Shown: in pieces, positions 12,989-24,053 of the stretch | Position numbering within the stretch: the first letter of the stretch is position 1 | Layout of the letters: each line of letters opens with the position of its first letter | Program-made: the position numbers and the translations under genes | Assembly (NCBI GenBank): GCA_024529925.1 | Contig: JAFEUB010000065.1 | Coordinates: forward strand, 2,356,001 to 2,420,000 | Direction: 5' to 3' | From: Ophthalmolycus amberensis | Taxonomy: Eukaryota; Chordata; Actinopteri; Perciformes; Zoarcidae | DNA: 64,000 bases | Notes under the pieces: generated by a model | The model's input: only the letters and a program-made list of their open reading frames with translations | What the model was told of the DNA's origin: nothing | Database searches by the model: none

Positions 12989-14534
12989 ATGTACACTAGA
13001 AAGCCTACGAATGAGGTTCAAATCCCCCTCGTTCGTCTCTCGCGCGCACACACACACAAACCTGTCCAGCGCTATGCAGCAGAGGTGCAGTATGGACGCT
13101 GTGGTCAACAGGACGTCCAGGGACGTTCGGACCAGACAGAAGATCTCTCCGTACCGCCACTCTCCGGTGGTCAGCTCGATCGCAGCGAAGGGCATCACCA
13201 GCAACGCAACCAGCAAGTCGGCGAACGCCAGCGACACAATGAAGTAGTTAGTCTTCTTCTTTCTGAGAAGAAAGCAGGGAAAAAAGACAGCATCAAAAAA
13301 TCAGTAGAAGTTCATGGTGTTCTGTATATGTTGTACTGTGCCTTCATGTCTCACATGACTGTAATACGCTCTGACCTTTAAAGGTGCTTCCTTTTCAGTT
13401 TGCCAGCTGTCAGTGTGACTTTTCAGAAATATGAAGTGACTGGCAAGTGTCCTGTTTTCCATGTTTTAAATGAAGCCTGCCCGATGTGGGTTTGTAGGAT
13501 TGAAGATTTATTTTTAAATGAAATGCCTTTTCAAAACTTTTCATGTATATCAAAAACGTTTAGTATAGGTTTGTTTGACTTTGTTAGATTTTAAGCTACC
13601 AATCTACCGGTCCATTCAGAAACTTGAGATTTTTCAGGAAAGGATCTCTGTAATGCGAGTGCTTTGACATTTGATGGGTTCAGTCCAAAGCACGTGTCAA
13701 TTTACAAAACCGTTTCCCCAGAATGCATTACACGATACATGTGTGATTTTCAGTACAAATAGCACCAAACAAATGCCCTGGCTTTGTCTCTTTGTTTGTG
13801 TTGCTTGTCTCATTAAAGTCACATCTGACTTTAACATCAAACGTTTTCCAAAGTATACCACAACATTGTAGGTGAATTTAGTGGCAGTGAGCATGTAGCT
13901 GCCTTTATTTATTTTTTGTCGAGGTAAAAGGGAAAACCTTGAAGTGTGTGTTTTGCATGGATTCTGCTGGCTGCAAGTAGACCCTTCTCATTTCACCGGT
14001 GCTTTAAAGCCAGTTTGGACCACTGTTACTGCTTCCAGCATTTAAAAATTGACAACAGGCTCACCTTAGATATCTATCCTTGCAGAGTGCCACCATGACC
14101 AGCAGGTTGCCAAACACTGTCATGATGATAATAACGGCGAGAAAGATGGTCAGAACAATCGTCTCCAGCAAGCTCAGGAATTCCTGCTGCTGTTGTTCTT
14201 GTCCTCTGTTTATTATGTCATCCACCAAACTGCGAAAAAAAAAAAAAAAACTCCTCATATATCAGATTATTTAGGGTAGATTATATTGATAGTATTGACA
14301 TTACTGTCGATAGAAAGAGGAAACAAGATAGAGAGAGGGGGAGAACGAAGTGCCAGGGATGTTGCAAAATAAATTTTATGTTTAGACTGAGATTAAATAC
14401 AAAGCAATAATAATGAAATTAAACAGGTTTATTTTTTTGTAATTTGTAAACTGGTTAATTATGATATATATGTTTTTTCTTTGTGTAACAGAGTTTGAAT
14501 TCATGACTTACTGTCGAGGTGATGTTGTGGCCAT
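10983..14534 (-). CDS. htr4: 5-hydroxytryptamine receptor 4 (Gs-coupled GPCR)
   Basis: A plasma-membrane serotonin receptor that in vertebrates couples to Gs and raises cAMP. Five coding exons join in phase: 14534-14512, 14229-14065, 13262-13062, 12947-12794 and 11647-10983. The start ATG at 14534 is in a purine/G context and joins cleanly to exon 2. Visible landmarks are GN in TM1 (N49), SLAFAD in TM2 (D78), C105, the amine-binding D112, DRY at 129-131, W158, an NDT sequon at 193 beside C197, CWAPFF at 312-317, NPFLY at 349-353 and the CC palmitoylation pair at 369-370. These match mammalian HTR4 closely. The third intracellular loop is some 27 residues longer than the human one and serine/threonine-rich. 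Exon 5 ends in CTGAG|GTAAAC, where the human tails also diverge; reading on gives an immediate TAA and 403 residues. More 3' and 5' untranslated exons probably exist outside the stretch described. Confidence 0.93.
12958..12986. repeat. CA microsatellite in htr4 intron
   Basis: A (CA)n tract starting about 10 bases upstream, on the minus strand, of the htr4 exon 4 acceptor, so it lies inside the splice-acceptor region. Confidence 0.9.
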
Positions 14535-14598
14535 CACTGGTCATCTGCATTGAGGTCAGCAGAGGGTAGTCCTCATCACCCCATGCCTTGGCCCTGTT

Positions 14599-14599
<1 letters not shown>

Positions 14600-14632
<33 letters not shown>
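14600..14632. repeat. CA microsatellite next to htr4 first coding exon
   Basis: A (CA)n tract directly upstream of the acceptor-like GTTGACAG/GGCC that borders the exon carrying the htr4 start codon. Confidence 0.9.
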
Positions 14633-14635
<3 letters not shown>

Positions 14636-14639
14636 GGTG

Positions 14640-15489
14640 AGTCTCTAGTAGCCAGCTTGCGTGTACAGACGGGCTGGATTTATTTTTGTTTGACCTTCTT
14701 GATGAAAATGATTATATTTTGAACCTCAAATAAGAAGCTGGATTACAGCTTGAGAGCGTGTAATATTTAGAAGGCGAATAGGCTGCAACAGACGCTGTCT
14801 CTGCCAGATTCCATCAGCATGTTAGTTTGTCTTTGTAATGCAACAATAATACCATGCTTTAGTTAGTACCACAGGGGAAATTCTCCTTTCTTTCTCCCCT
14901 GTCAAGGGAGGTCAAAGGTCAGATATTAGCTCCAGAACAGCACCTCTGGGACTAGCGGGGATTCGGCAGATCCTGGTTCTCCGTATTGAGTGACAGTCTG
15001 TAGGCAACATATTGATTTTATGAACAACAGCCTGAGGTATTGAGATGAGATTCTCTTTACAATGAGAGATGTTAAAGCATTGACTCTGGGTCATTATCGA
15101 CCAGGACCCTGTCTGCCTCTCTTTTTTTTCTGTCAAATCAATAACTTCTGATCCAGATCAGTAGACTGCTTCTCATGTTTTGGCTTGGATGATTACAGCT
15201 CTCTGAGTAAGTCCGAGGACATCAGTGGACACTCCAGAAATCAACCCAAAAAGAACAGAGCCGTATGTTTCTGACATTTTTACTTTCTCTCAATGTGGCG
15301 AAAATGATTTACGTGAATATTATTATGATAATTGATTTCTTTGTCAAGCTATTTTGATCTCATTGTCGACTCTGCGTGGACTGACTGCTGTTTGTGTCTA
15401 TATTCACAGCACACATCTAGAAAGATGCAGTGCCAGCCAGGGTCCTTGAAAGTAAAGCTAATGAGGAAGTGACTTAAACTTGCATTCTT
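14640..15489. other. Non-coding, upstream of htr4 coding exons
   Basis: Presumably htr4 intron or 5' flank on the minus strand. The 74-codon open frame at 14912-15136 shows no domain, and no promoter motif could be assigned. Confidence 0.4.
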
Positions 15490-15590
15490 TCTAACCGCCA
15501 GCAGGGGGCGACTCCTCTGGTTGCAAAAAGAAGTCTGATTGTTTATGTGAAAATGACCCTACTTCTCACTTAATTTATTGATTTATTAAC
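15490..15590 (+). repeat. Interspersed repeat, partial copy B
   Basis: CAGCAGGGGGCGACTCCTCT followed by GAAAATGACCCTACTTCTCAC matches the 5' part of the repeat at 41.65 kb and, reversed, the right edge of the copy at 7.9 kb. Confidence 0.7.
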
Positions 15591-15654
15591 GATTACGATT
15601 GTCAGTGTGTTTGATGGTATTTTGTCATAAAATAAAGTATTTGACAAATACAAA

Positions 15655-15875
15655 TTTTGACCTTCATGGTGGCGCTAGAAGAAAAGTCAGAGGATTACCA
15701 AAGTTATTTGAGTTTATCCACTGGGAAGATTGAATTTCTGTATTAAGTTTCATCGCAATCCATCTCGTAGTTGTTGCAATAATCACCAAATGTTCACCGA
15801 CGTGGTGGCCCGTCCGATACACTTAGTTGCTGCTAGCACGGCTAAAAATAGATCTATCATAAAATATAAAGAAAA
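15655..15875 (+). repeat. Dispersed teleost repeat (ATGGTGGCGCTAGA type)
   Basis: The motif CATGGTGGCGCTAGAAGAAA, followed by a 'GGATTACCAAAGTTATT' segment and 'CATCGCAATCCATCTCGTAG', belongs to a widespread fish repeat that also supplies 18.42-18.93 kb. It is non-coding and its family is unassigned. Confidence 0.5.
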
Positions 15876-18419
15876 ATATATTTCACCAAGGACAGACACA
15901 AGTACATGCAGTTTCTCTCTATGTTTACAATATAGTTGACTGAGAGGATTCTGTTAAAATTAGTCAACGTGACAGAAATGACAAAGGTTGAAAGTGTCTC
16001 TGAGTCATAGTCTGAGTCATTTTACAGTAAGTATCTGTTCTTGAGGAACAGCAGAGAACCTTTCATCAGCGCAGTTGTAGATGCCTTATCAGCTTTAAGC
16101 ACCTCTTACAACATCTGCTTTCTCTGCCATTTTATGATGGCTGTCTTGTCTTATCTACACAGTCAATATCATCTGACAGACTGTGACAGCCGGCGATCCT
16201 GTCAACAACTCCTACTTCCTGCAGGCACTTCACCGATTCCAGTTTGTCACGACTAGTCCAGTAATTCTCAATTCTTTGACCTGGTGTCGATGCAATGTTG
16301 ACTGTAAGGCTTTGACGTGTCACTTCATTTTATCTTGACAATTTTTTTTTATTCTGTTTGGGTTCTTATATAAGCATCGATCAATCTCGGCATATAACCA
16401 CTTGACTTGTCTCAGAATAAACAGTTACAGTATGGGTCAGCCAGACTGGTCTCGATTTGCTCGCTGGTCCCCAGAGACAAAAAAAGGCCTGACCTAATCA
16501 ACGGCTTTTACAGTTCTGACTTGTACCGTCTTCACATAATACATAACATACATTGGATTGTGAAATTGAGCTGAAATTGAAACCACAAAGGTGTTTTTCT
16601 GTCTTGAGGAGAGCAGAGAGATAACACAAGAGGATAACACCAAAGCCTCATTGTACTTGGCTGAAGAGCAGACATACCGTTTGTACTTACATGGGCCAGT
16701 AAGACACTAAGTTCTTTTTTTCTGAACACATGCGGACCATGGACAGTACCCACAGAGATGTTTTATGATTTTCTTAATTCCCAACCAGGAGAGCATGTAC
16801 TTAAGGCTGTACCTCAGCAGTTCACAGGGGTTAAGTGGAACAATTGTGAAGTTATCTGAAAAAATTTAATTATGCTTTGAAAAAAAACTAAACAAAAAAA
16901 ACATATTTTTGTTGGAGAAAAAAAAGTTGATTACAAATTGGTCATCATTTAGTATATTTACTGTTGTAATAACCAGTTAACTACCACCTACATCAGACGG
17001 CTTCCACAGGTCACGCTACACCAACCTAAGTCAGTTATAAACCTGGAAACATTTTGTAATGCTATGCAGTTTTATTGCATTAATAGCGCTAAATAATATC
17101 CACTTTATGGAAATCCATTCAATAAAACACATTTGGAACAGGACGGATGGTGTTGAAGGCATACTTGAGTTGATCCAACGAGGCAGCAGGGGTACTTCAG
17201 ACAAGAAAGGTTGGGAACGACAATCATACACAATCTTAATAACAGTCACTTGATACATAAGCTCGGACTAAAGGGTTCAGTACTCTTTAAACGTTCTTGG
17301 TCACGTCTAAAGGCAGGTGCAAGTGCAAGTGTTCATGCTCTAAAAGACCTTACAGGAGCCTGCATTATAGCGAGGAGAGAGACGCAATGAATTCTGAACG
17401 ATGAACAAATGGAGCACCTTGGCAGCCGAGTGGTGACAGTGCATGCTATAACCTCCATGTCCCGCATTTGATTCGAGCATTGGGTCCTAGGATGCATGTC
17501 GCACCCCTCTCTCCACCTCCATTTCTACACTGTCGTCTGTCAAATAAAGGCGAAAATGTAAAGATAAAATAAATAAAGAGACCAGGCCAATACATGTTTT
17601 CTATAAGATCTAACAAGCACTAATTTGAAGCAGACTGCGGCCTTTAGGGGCCCTTTGACCCCTCGTGCACCTGGCCCCTGTACCCGCATCATTAGGACAA
17701 AAAAAACGCTGATTATACACACAGCAAATATAATTAAATGTCAAGTTGCTGCAGGAATAATTTGGCTCAACAATGGTGCACAGATTGGATGTTGTTCAGT
17801 TTTGCATTGTCATTACAACACCCAGTTTTTAATAGAACACCAAAAAACATGACTGATTACTGTTTGCGTTTCAAACGGTCCGTAGAGGAAACTGTAATGA
17901 GCATTATCCTCTCACACACAGAAATCATCCCTGGACAAGAAAACTAACACTACCCACCCTCGTACCCGTTGCTCACTCAGTCACTCACACATAGGAATCT
18001 AGGGAATGAGAAAATATTACCTCGATCTCAATATCAACAATAGGAGAAAAAAAAGAAGTGAGTAGGAAAGGTGAAGAGCCGTGCCTCTGACAGATTGCTG
18101 CGGTCCTCTTGTGTGATGTGTGTCCAGGGAGGCGTGTTTTCACAGCTCACCGTGTCCATTTCACATCGGGCTGACACCGCTGCACGGAACGGAATGAACT
18201 CTGGAGAGCAGGGAGAGGTTGCTTTTTGACTATTCACAGTTATTGTCATGATTGCTATTCAAAAAGCTTCTTTTAAGTTTTGAGAACAAAAACATCATCA
18301 TTGTTGATTTTGGCCAGAAGTCTACAAATATATACTACAGCTAAATTGTGCATCACCTCAGTGAAGCTGGCATAAGACTAAGACTAAATAGAAATAAGAT
18401 TAAGAGTCTTGAGACATTC
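15876..18419. other. Non-coding, no gene seen
   Basis: About 2.5 kb without recognisable coding exons or named repeats. Open frames under 76 codons show no motif. It may be part of an htr4 5' intron. Confidence 0.4.
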
Positions 18420-18930
18420 TAGCAGCTCTGTGAGACTACTCAGGCGCGGAGGCGCTTCGAGCTAAATGCTAATGTCAATGACAATGATAACACGCTAATG
18501 TTCAGCAGGTATAATGTTTACTATATCAGCTTGGTTTTTAATGTTAGCATACGAATTTTGCCAGTTAGGACGAAACACATCTGAGGCTGTTTTTGGTCAT
18601 AAACCAAAGTATTGGAATTTTTTTTTAATTCTGACTTGATGATGGCACTAAACGACAACTCAAAATGATCACCAAACTTATTACAATTCATCCCGGAGGG
18701 AACAATTTAATGGGAAGCCATACAATAATAGTTGGGACATATTACAGTACCTAAAACCATAAATCTTAACGTCATGCTGGCACAAAAGGAAAAGTTAGCA
18801 AATCCACAAAGTCTGGGCCCCATGAATTAGTGTTGATATATTTTACTGTATGAATGAAAGCTTTGATCTGCTGTGGACCAACCGACCGACTGACCGACCG
18901 ACATTGCCCTGCGTAGAGCTACACCACTTG
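18420..18930 (+). repeat. Dispersed teleost repeat (GCTAAATGCTAATG type)
   Basis: GCTAAATGCTAATGTCAATG, GTTCAGCAGGTATAATGTTT, GGTCATAAACCAAAGTATTGG and GATGATGGCACTAAACGACA occur in the order seen in a high-copy fish element. It ends near a CCGACTGACCGACCGAC stretch. No coding capacity. Confidence 0.55.
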
Positions 18931-19098
18931 TGTGGCTAAAAACAAGACAGGCTGACATATTCAAATTGTCATAGGTAGAGTAATTAGGTGAAAGAACGCA
19001 CAAATCAGCAATATGAACAACATCAAGTCAAGAGTAACAAGTACAAATACTAAAGGAGATCAGCTCAAGTCCAAGACATTAAAACATGTATATGTCTG

Positions 19099-19100
<2 letters not shown>

Positions 19101-19154
<54 letters not shown>

Positions 19155-19159
19155 TAGAC

Positions 19160-19218
<59 letters not shown>

Positions 19219-19287
19219 CAGATCGACAGACAGATAGACAGACAGACAGACAGATAGATAGATAGATAGACAGATACAGATAGATAG

Positions 19288-19341
<54 letters not shown>

Positions 19342-19348
19342 CAGATAC

Positions 19349-19387
<39 letters not shown>

Positions 19388-19488
19388 CAGATAGACAGAC
19401 AGATAGATAGACAGATAGACAGATAGATAGATAGACAGATAGACAGATAGACAGACAGACAGATAGACAGACAGATAGACAGACAGAC

Positions 19489-19525
<37 letters not shown>
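19101..19525. repeat. GATA/GACA tetranucleotide array
   Basis: About 425 bases of mixed (GATA)n and (GACA)n, with GACA blocks at both ends and GATA in the middle, broken by a few variant units. The 162-codon serine/tyrosine/leucine-rich minus-strand frame across it arises because the repeat contains few stops. Arrays of this type are the Bkm-like simple repeats. Confidence 0.95.
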
Positions 19526-19896
19526 CAAACAGGCAGGCAGACGACGTAGGAGGACTGACTGACTCATCTGATGTGAGCTGTATTTATAAGATGCTCATTT
19601 GCCATCTGGGAAACTTCCTGATCTTCTGGGCTGCACAAACTGACTACCTGATGCATGTCTGAAAACCCAACTCTACTTGACTGAAGACCAAGTTTATGTT
19701 CATGTCAAAGACATCCCTGGAAAGATGTCGTTTTTTTAGCTATTTTCACTTTTACATCAGGTTTTTAATTTGAGTTTTCTCCATCTGTGGGAGAACACTG
19801 CTGCTATAATTCTGCTTCTAATCAGTTTCTGCCACTGAATTTAGAAATCACTGGGAAATGTGATCTACAAAGAAATGGTTATTATGCACTGTATGC

Positions 19897-19898
<2 letters not shown>
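19526..19898. other. Non-coding, nothing seen
   Basis: Unique-looking sequence between two simple repeats, with no supportable exon. Confidence 0.4.

Positions 19899-19952
<54 letters not shown>
19899..19952. repeat. CA microsatellite
   Basis: A pure (CA)n tract of about 54 bases in non-coding DNA. A shorter (TG)n tract follows at 20185-20210. Confidence 0.95.
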
Positions 19953-19953
<1 letters not shown>

Positions 19954-20210
19954 GCACAATTCCACACTACATAACAATGATTGTTTGCTGAGATCATTTG
20001 TCATGCAAAAAGAAGACAAGAAGTTGCAAATCACATCACTTTGATGAAACAGTCGTGTGTTTTTCACTGTTTTCCAGTGAACTCAGCATATTAAATAATT
20101 AAATCTCCTAGAGTTGCTTGTTTTCTGTCAGGTGGGAAGTACTTCTCACATAATCTCACACCTCAGATTGTGAGAGGGCTGAACTGTGTGTGTGTGTGTG
20201 TGTGTGTGTT

Positions 20211-21645
20211 TATATGCACATATTTTTGTTTGTACGTGGAGGAGGAGTCTCTGGTCCAGTTGCCAAGGAGACTGAGAGGTATCATGCTCAGCAGACTCTG
20301 CTACTGTAATTTTAATTGTTTGAGTAAGGAAGAGCCAGCCTCTTAAACAAACTATTGCCGGGGCAGATGCTCTCACCCGAGGCCGTGCTGTGGTGTCTAG
20401 ATGGTGATCGGTGTTGATAATCATTTATAGTTAGGGTTAGATGAGTACGACATAAAACATCACCAGAAATCTCATGGAAAGACCAGAAGCCATCAGTCAA
20501 TTAATCCAACTTGTGCCTGTGCAGCCAAAACGCTCCTGTACTGTAGAGTTGCATTGCATTCTGGTCTAAGTGGTCTCTCCAGTTGTCTTCAAAATAGCAT
20601 GCAAACAAAAGGTAGAGAAAGCCATTGCCAGCACACTGTTCACACTGAAGTATACTCAAGCACTACGTCTTCTCTGCATCACGACTGAGTATCGACCACG
20701 ACGTTACCGGTCCGAGCCACCGTTAAAAATATATATATACCTTAATGCCACTCACCTCCATCGTACTGATTTCATCCAATGGTTCATTATTTGAACCGTC
20801 TGAGTCTGTAGAGCTGCAATGCATTTTGGGGCAGTTGAGTATGTCCACTAGGCTCTATATCAAGAAATTCTTGCTAACCTAGAATACATCCGGGCATTTC
20901 TCACATACCCCAAATCAGTATAGTATGCATTTGGAACGCACTTCATATTTAATTTTGCATCGTATAAAAGTAAGGTGAATAGTGTGAGTCTGCGATGTGG
21001 AACACAGCCTCTGTCTCTTCGACAATGAATCAAGCACTGAATGATGTCACTCGCTCCTTTTCTTTTAGGTCTGTCAATATTTTTGAAGCGCATCTTTAAA
21101 CATTTGCCAATGAACGGTGCTGTATGTTGAAGACTCACTGACGGAGGTGTTGTTTACCAGTATGTTGAGACCTGCAAACAACACTGAACGCCAACCTTCT
21201 TTTTCCAAATGGACTTGGAGCCTCACACAGAAGCCCAGTGTGTTTGTGTTTAAGGATTATGTTTGTCCTGTGTGGATTATGTGTGTCTTTAAAGAGCCAT
21301 CCACACACCCTATATACACAAGTTCAAATGTAGCTCACACGTAACTTGTCCACAACTGTGAGGAACCACAGGTGTCACCAAATCGATATTAAATATCAGT
21401 GGAAACACAATCTGATCTTGAAGCTTGAGAAACATTTCACAACCGATGTCAAATTGCTTTATAAATCAGGAGAGATGCATCACACACTTGACGATGCTCT
21501 TCGTCTCGATTGACTTGGAGTTTGTGGAAAGATCGCGCATGTATTTTGGCAATATTTTTTACGACTGCGTAACGGCAAAACAGAAAGCAGAACCCCTGTC
21601 AGTTCAACTCAGCAATGATCAGCCAAAAGCAAAAAAACACCATCC

Positions 21646-21650
<5 letters not shown>
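20211..21650. other. Non-coding, no gene seen
   Basis: No exon-like frames. Part of 20820-21000 resembles dispersed repeat sequence, but I could not delimit an element. Confidence 0.35.

Positions 21651-21704
<54 letters not shown>
21651..21704. repeat. CT microsatellite
   Basis: A (CT)n tract of about 54 bases with a single CG interruption. Confidence 0.95.
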
Positions 21705-21705
<1 letters not shown>

Positions 21706-23998
21706 CTACACACACACTAAGCCAAGGAGTTTTTGCTCTATAATACTATGTTAACTGAAAGCAGCAGCAGGAAACAGAACAACTGGAGAAACGACAAACG
21801 TGTGAAGTTTGCTCAAGAATCAAGTGGTTTGGGACACAATTCAAAACTATCAAATAACCAGCAGCCAGCACACCAACACACAAACACTTTCTCTGGTTAG
21901 GCGCGAAAGGGCTCCTCATGTAACACTCAACTCTCCACTGCAACCAATAGAGGCTAGGCAAGGCTCATGCACAGTCCAGTTATTGGTAGTAGTATTACTA
22001 TTATTTATATTATCCCATATGATACTTAAACCTAAAGCACATTTATACAGCCGATATATGTTTTCCTCTTAGAAGCTTTCTGCAGTGACAGCAGCGCACC
22101 GTGAACTCGCAACCTTCTCGGCCATAAGCCTGGAATAGTTGCTGTAATAACAGATCCTGTTGAACAATGTCTGCTGAGAATTAACTCATTACAATCCCAG
22201 ACCAGGGTCGCATGTAGAGGAAAGGGAATATTTGAGATGAAATACATCCAGACTTTGGCTGGCTTTGTGTCTTTTTAGAGTGATGTGCAGGCAGGACGGT
22301 TCATCTGGTGGGTTTGTATTAACTACCAGTCTGTATAATGACCAGGCAGCACCTGGAGACATTTGTTGTCCAGTTTAAACCATATTTGGCGGCTAAAATA
22401 AAGATGACAGAATCTTTGAAACATCCAGTGCATGCGGCTGAAGAACAGATTCGGTTTCTTCAAGGTATATAACACCATTAAAAAGACAGTTTCAAAGAGT
22501 GTTTGCCATTATAAATACTTAAAGCTCGGTCATGAATGTCAAAAATACTGATAATAAGCCTCCCTTAATTGATTACACAATTGTTAACAGTGTTTAGCAC
22601 AAGAGCATTCAGAACTTTGGAAATACATACAATACAGTCTATGTCTGTGTGTGAACACTATTTTCTTACTATGGACCCCAGGAAGAGTAGTTGTTGCCAA
22701 GGTAACAACTAAAGTGAATCCAAACAAAAAGCAACGAGTCAACATTTTGCAGCCAGAAATTGTCTGTGCACCCGTTGTGCAGCACAATGAATCTGCTGCT
22801 TCAATAAGATTGAACAAAACCTCAAACCCGACCTCAAAGCAATAATGTCATCTGCAATTACTGAATATTCAAAAAAAAAAACTGAATTTATTCCCATTCT
22901 GAAGAGGCGCTGGTTTTTCCATGCGCTCAACTGGGACGCGCCAAATCACACACTGGCCTCCTGCACGCACGGCTGGAGCGAGATGCAGCTCTGAGTGGAT
23001 GGAGCGTGGCCTCTGAGTAAAGCTGTGTGGGTGAGGGTAATGGGTTGTGAGCGGGTAATTGAGCGCGCTGGGCTCGTCACAATAAGGGTGCCCGCTCACT
23101 GGACGAAGGTGGTAAACGGGGAATGACTGCGGATTAAAGTGAATAACACACAAACGTGTGCGCGGAAGCACACACACACACACACAGAAGGTTACATGTG
23201 CTCAAAAAGGAAGGCTGTGGAAATAGAGCCTTGTATACCCGGGGCCGTCGCCCACTGTGTGCCTTCCTCGTGGATTTAGTTAGGACTGATCGGTTTTCCA
23301 CTTTCTCATTGCACCACTGTCCAAATCAATATCTCTTTCTGCATAAGCGCTGCCGGGAAATAATGCTTAAAATACGTTCAAGGACGCAAATATATGCCAA
23401 CCAATAAAAAGAAACTAAAATGAACAGCCAAAAGCGTTGTCAGATCGATTTTACGACAAAGTCAAACAATATGAACAATAAAAACAACAGCTGGTCAAAA
23501 ATGTTGACAGTCCCTCTTCGTTCATTTATTCTCAGTTGTATTAAAGTTGAAGCTTTCCGTGACCACCTATCCAACATATATAGGTCCAATTATTAAAGAT
23601 AAAACTCCCATCAACACATACAATTCTTGAAACACAGACATTTTACTGTTGATAATATTGCATGAAGGCAGAGTTTGAAGATTGGCGTGGATCGAGAAAG
23701 AGGTCAGGAAGTGGTGAAGGGGCCATTGGTTCCGCCACTTTACGCTCCCGGGCCAATTTGGCGTCACGAGGCTCCAGAGTGCTGGTGCAGAAAAAAACGT
23801 TATTTGGAAGCCTGTTTGTGTTTGTTCATTGCTGTGCGAGATAGTATTTGGCAAGCTTTTTTATAGACCACTGGGAATCCCAGAACGTGCTCATACACAA
23901 GGAAGTCAGACAATGTCAGAGGAGCGTCGGACGACTGGAGAACGACAGCTGAGAATCAGCACACAAGGACGTTTACATGGAAGCACAGTTTCAGCTCC
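21705..23998. other. Non-coding; CpG-richer segment near 22.9-23.3 kb
   Basis: No coding exon is supportable. The piece from about 22900 to 23280 is richer in CG dinucleotides than its surroundings and could be a promoter, for example an upstream htr4 start on the minus strand, but no TATA, initiator or splice donor could be tied to it. Confidence 0.3.
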
Positions 23999-24053
23999 AG
24001 AAGGTCTGCAGAAGGTCTGCAGAAGGTCTGCAGAAGGTCTGCAGAAGGTCTGC
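23999..24053 (+). repeat. Five-copy 11-bp tandem repeat
   Basis: The unit AGAAGGTCTGC is repeated five times without mismatch. Because 11 is not a multiple of three, the peptide read across it (GLQKVCR/SAEGLQKVCR) rotates frames, so it is not a protein repeat. Confidence 0.9.

Noticed and set aside
19079..19567. 162-codon tyrosine/leucine/serine-rich frame
   Set aside because: A reading of the GATA/GACA simple repeat, not a protein.
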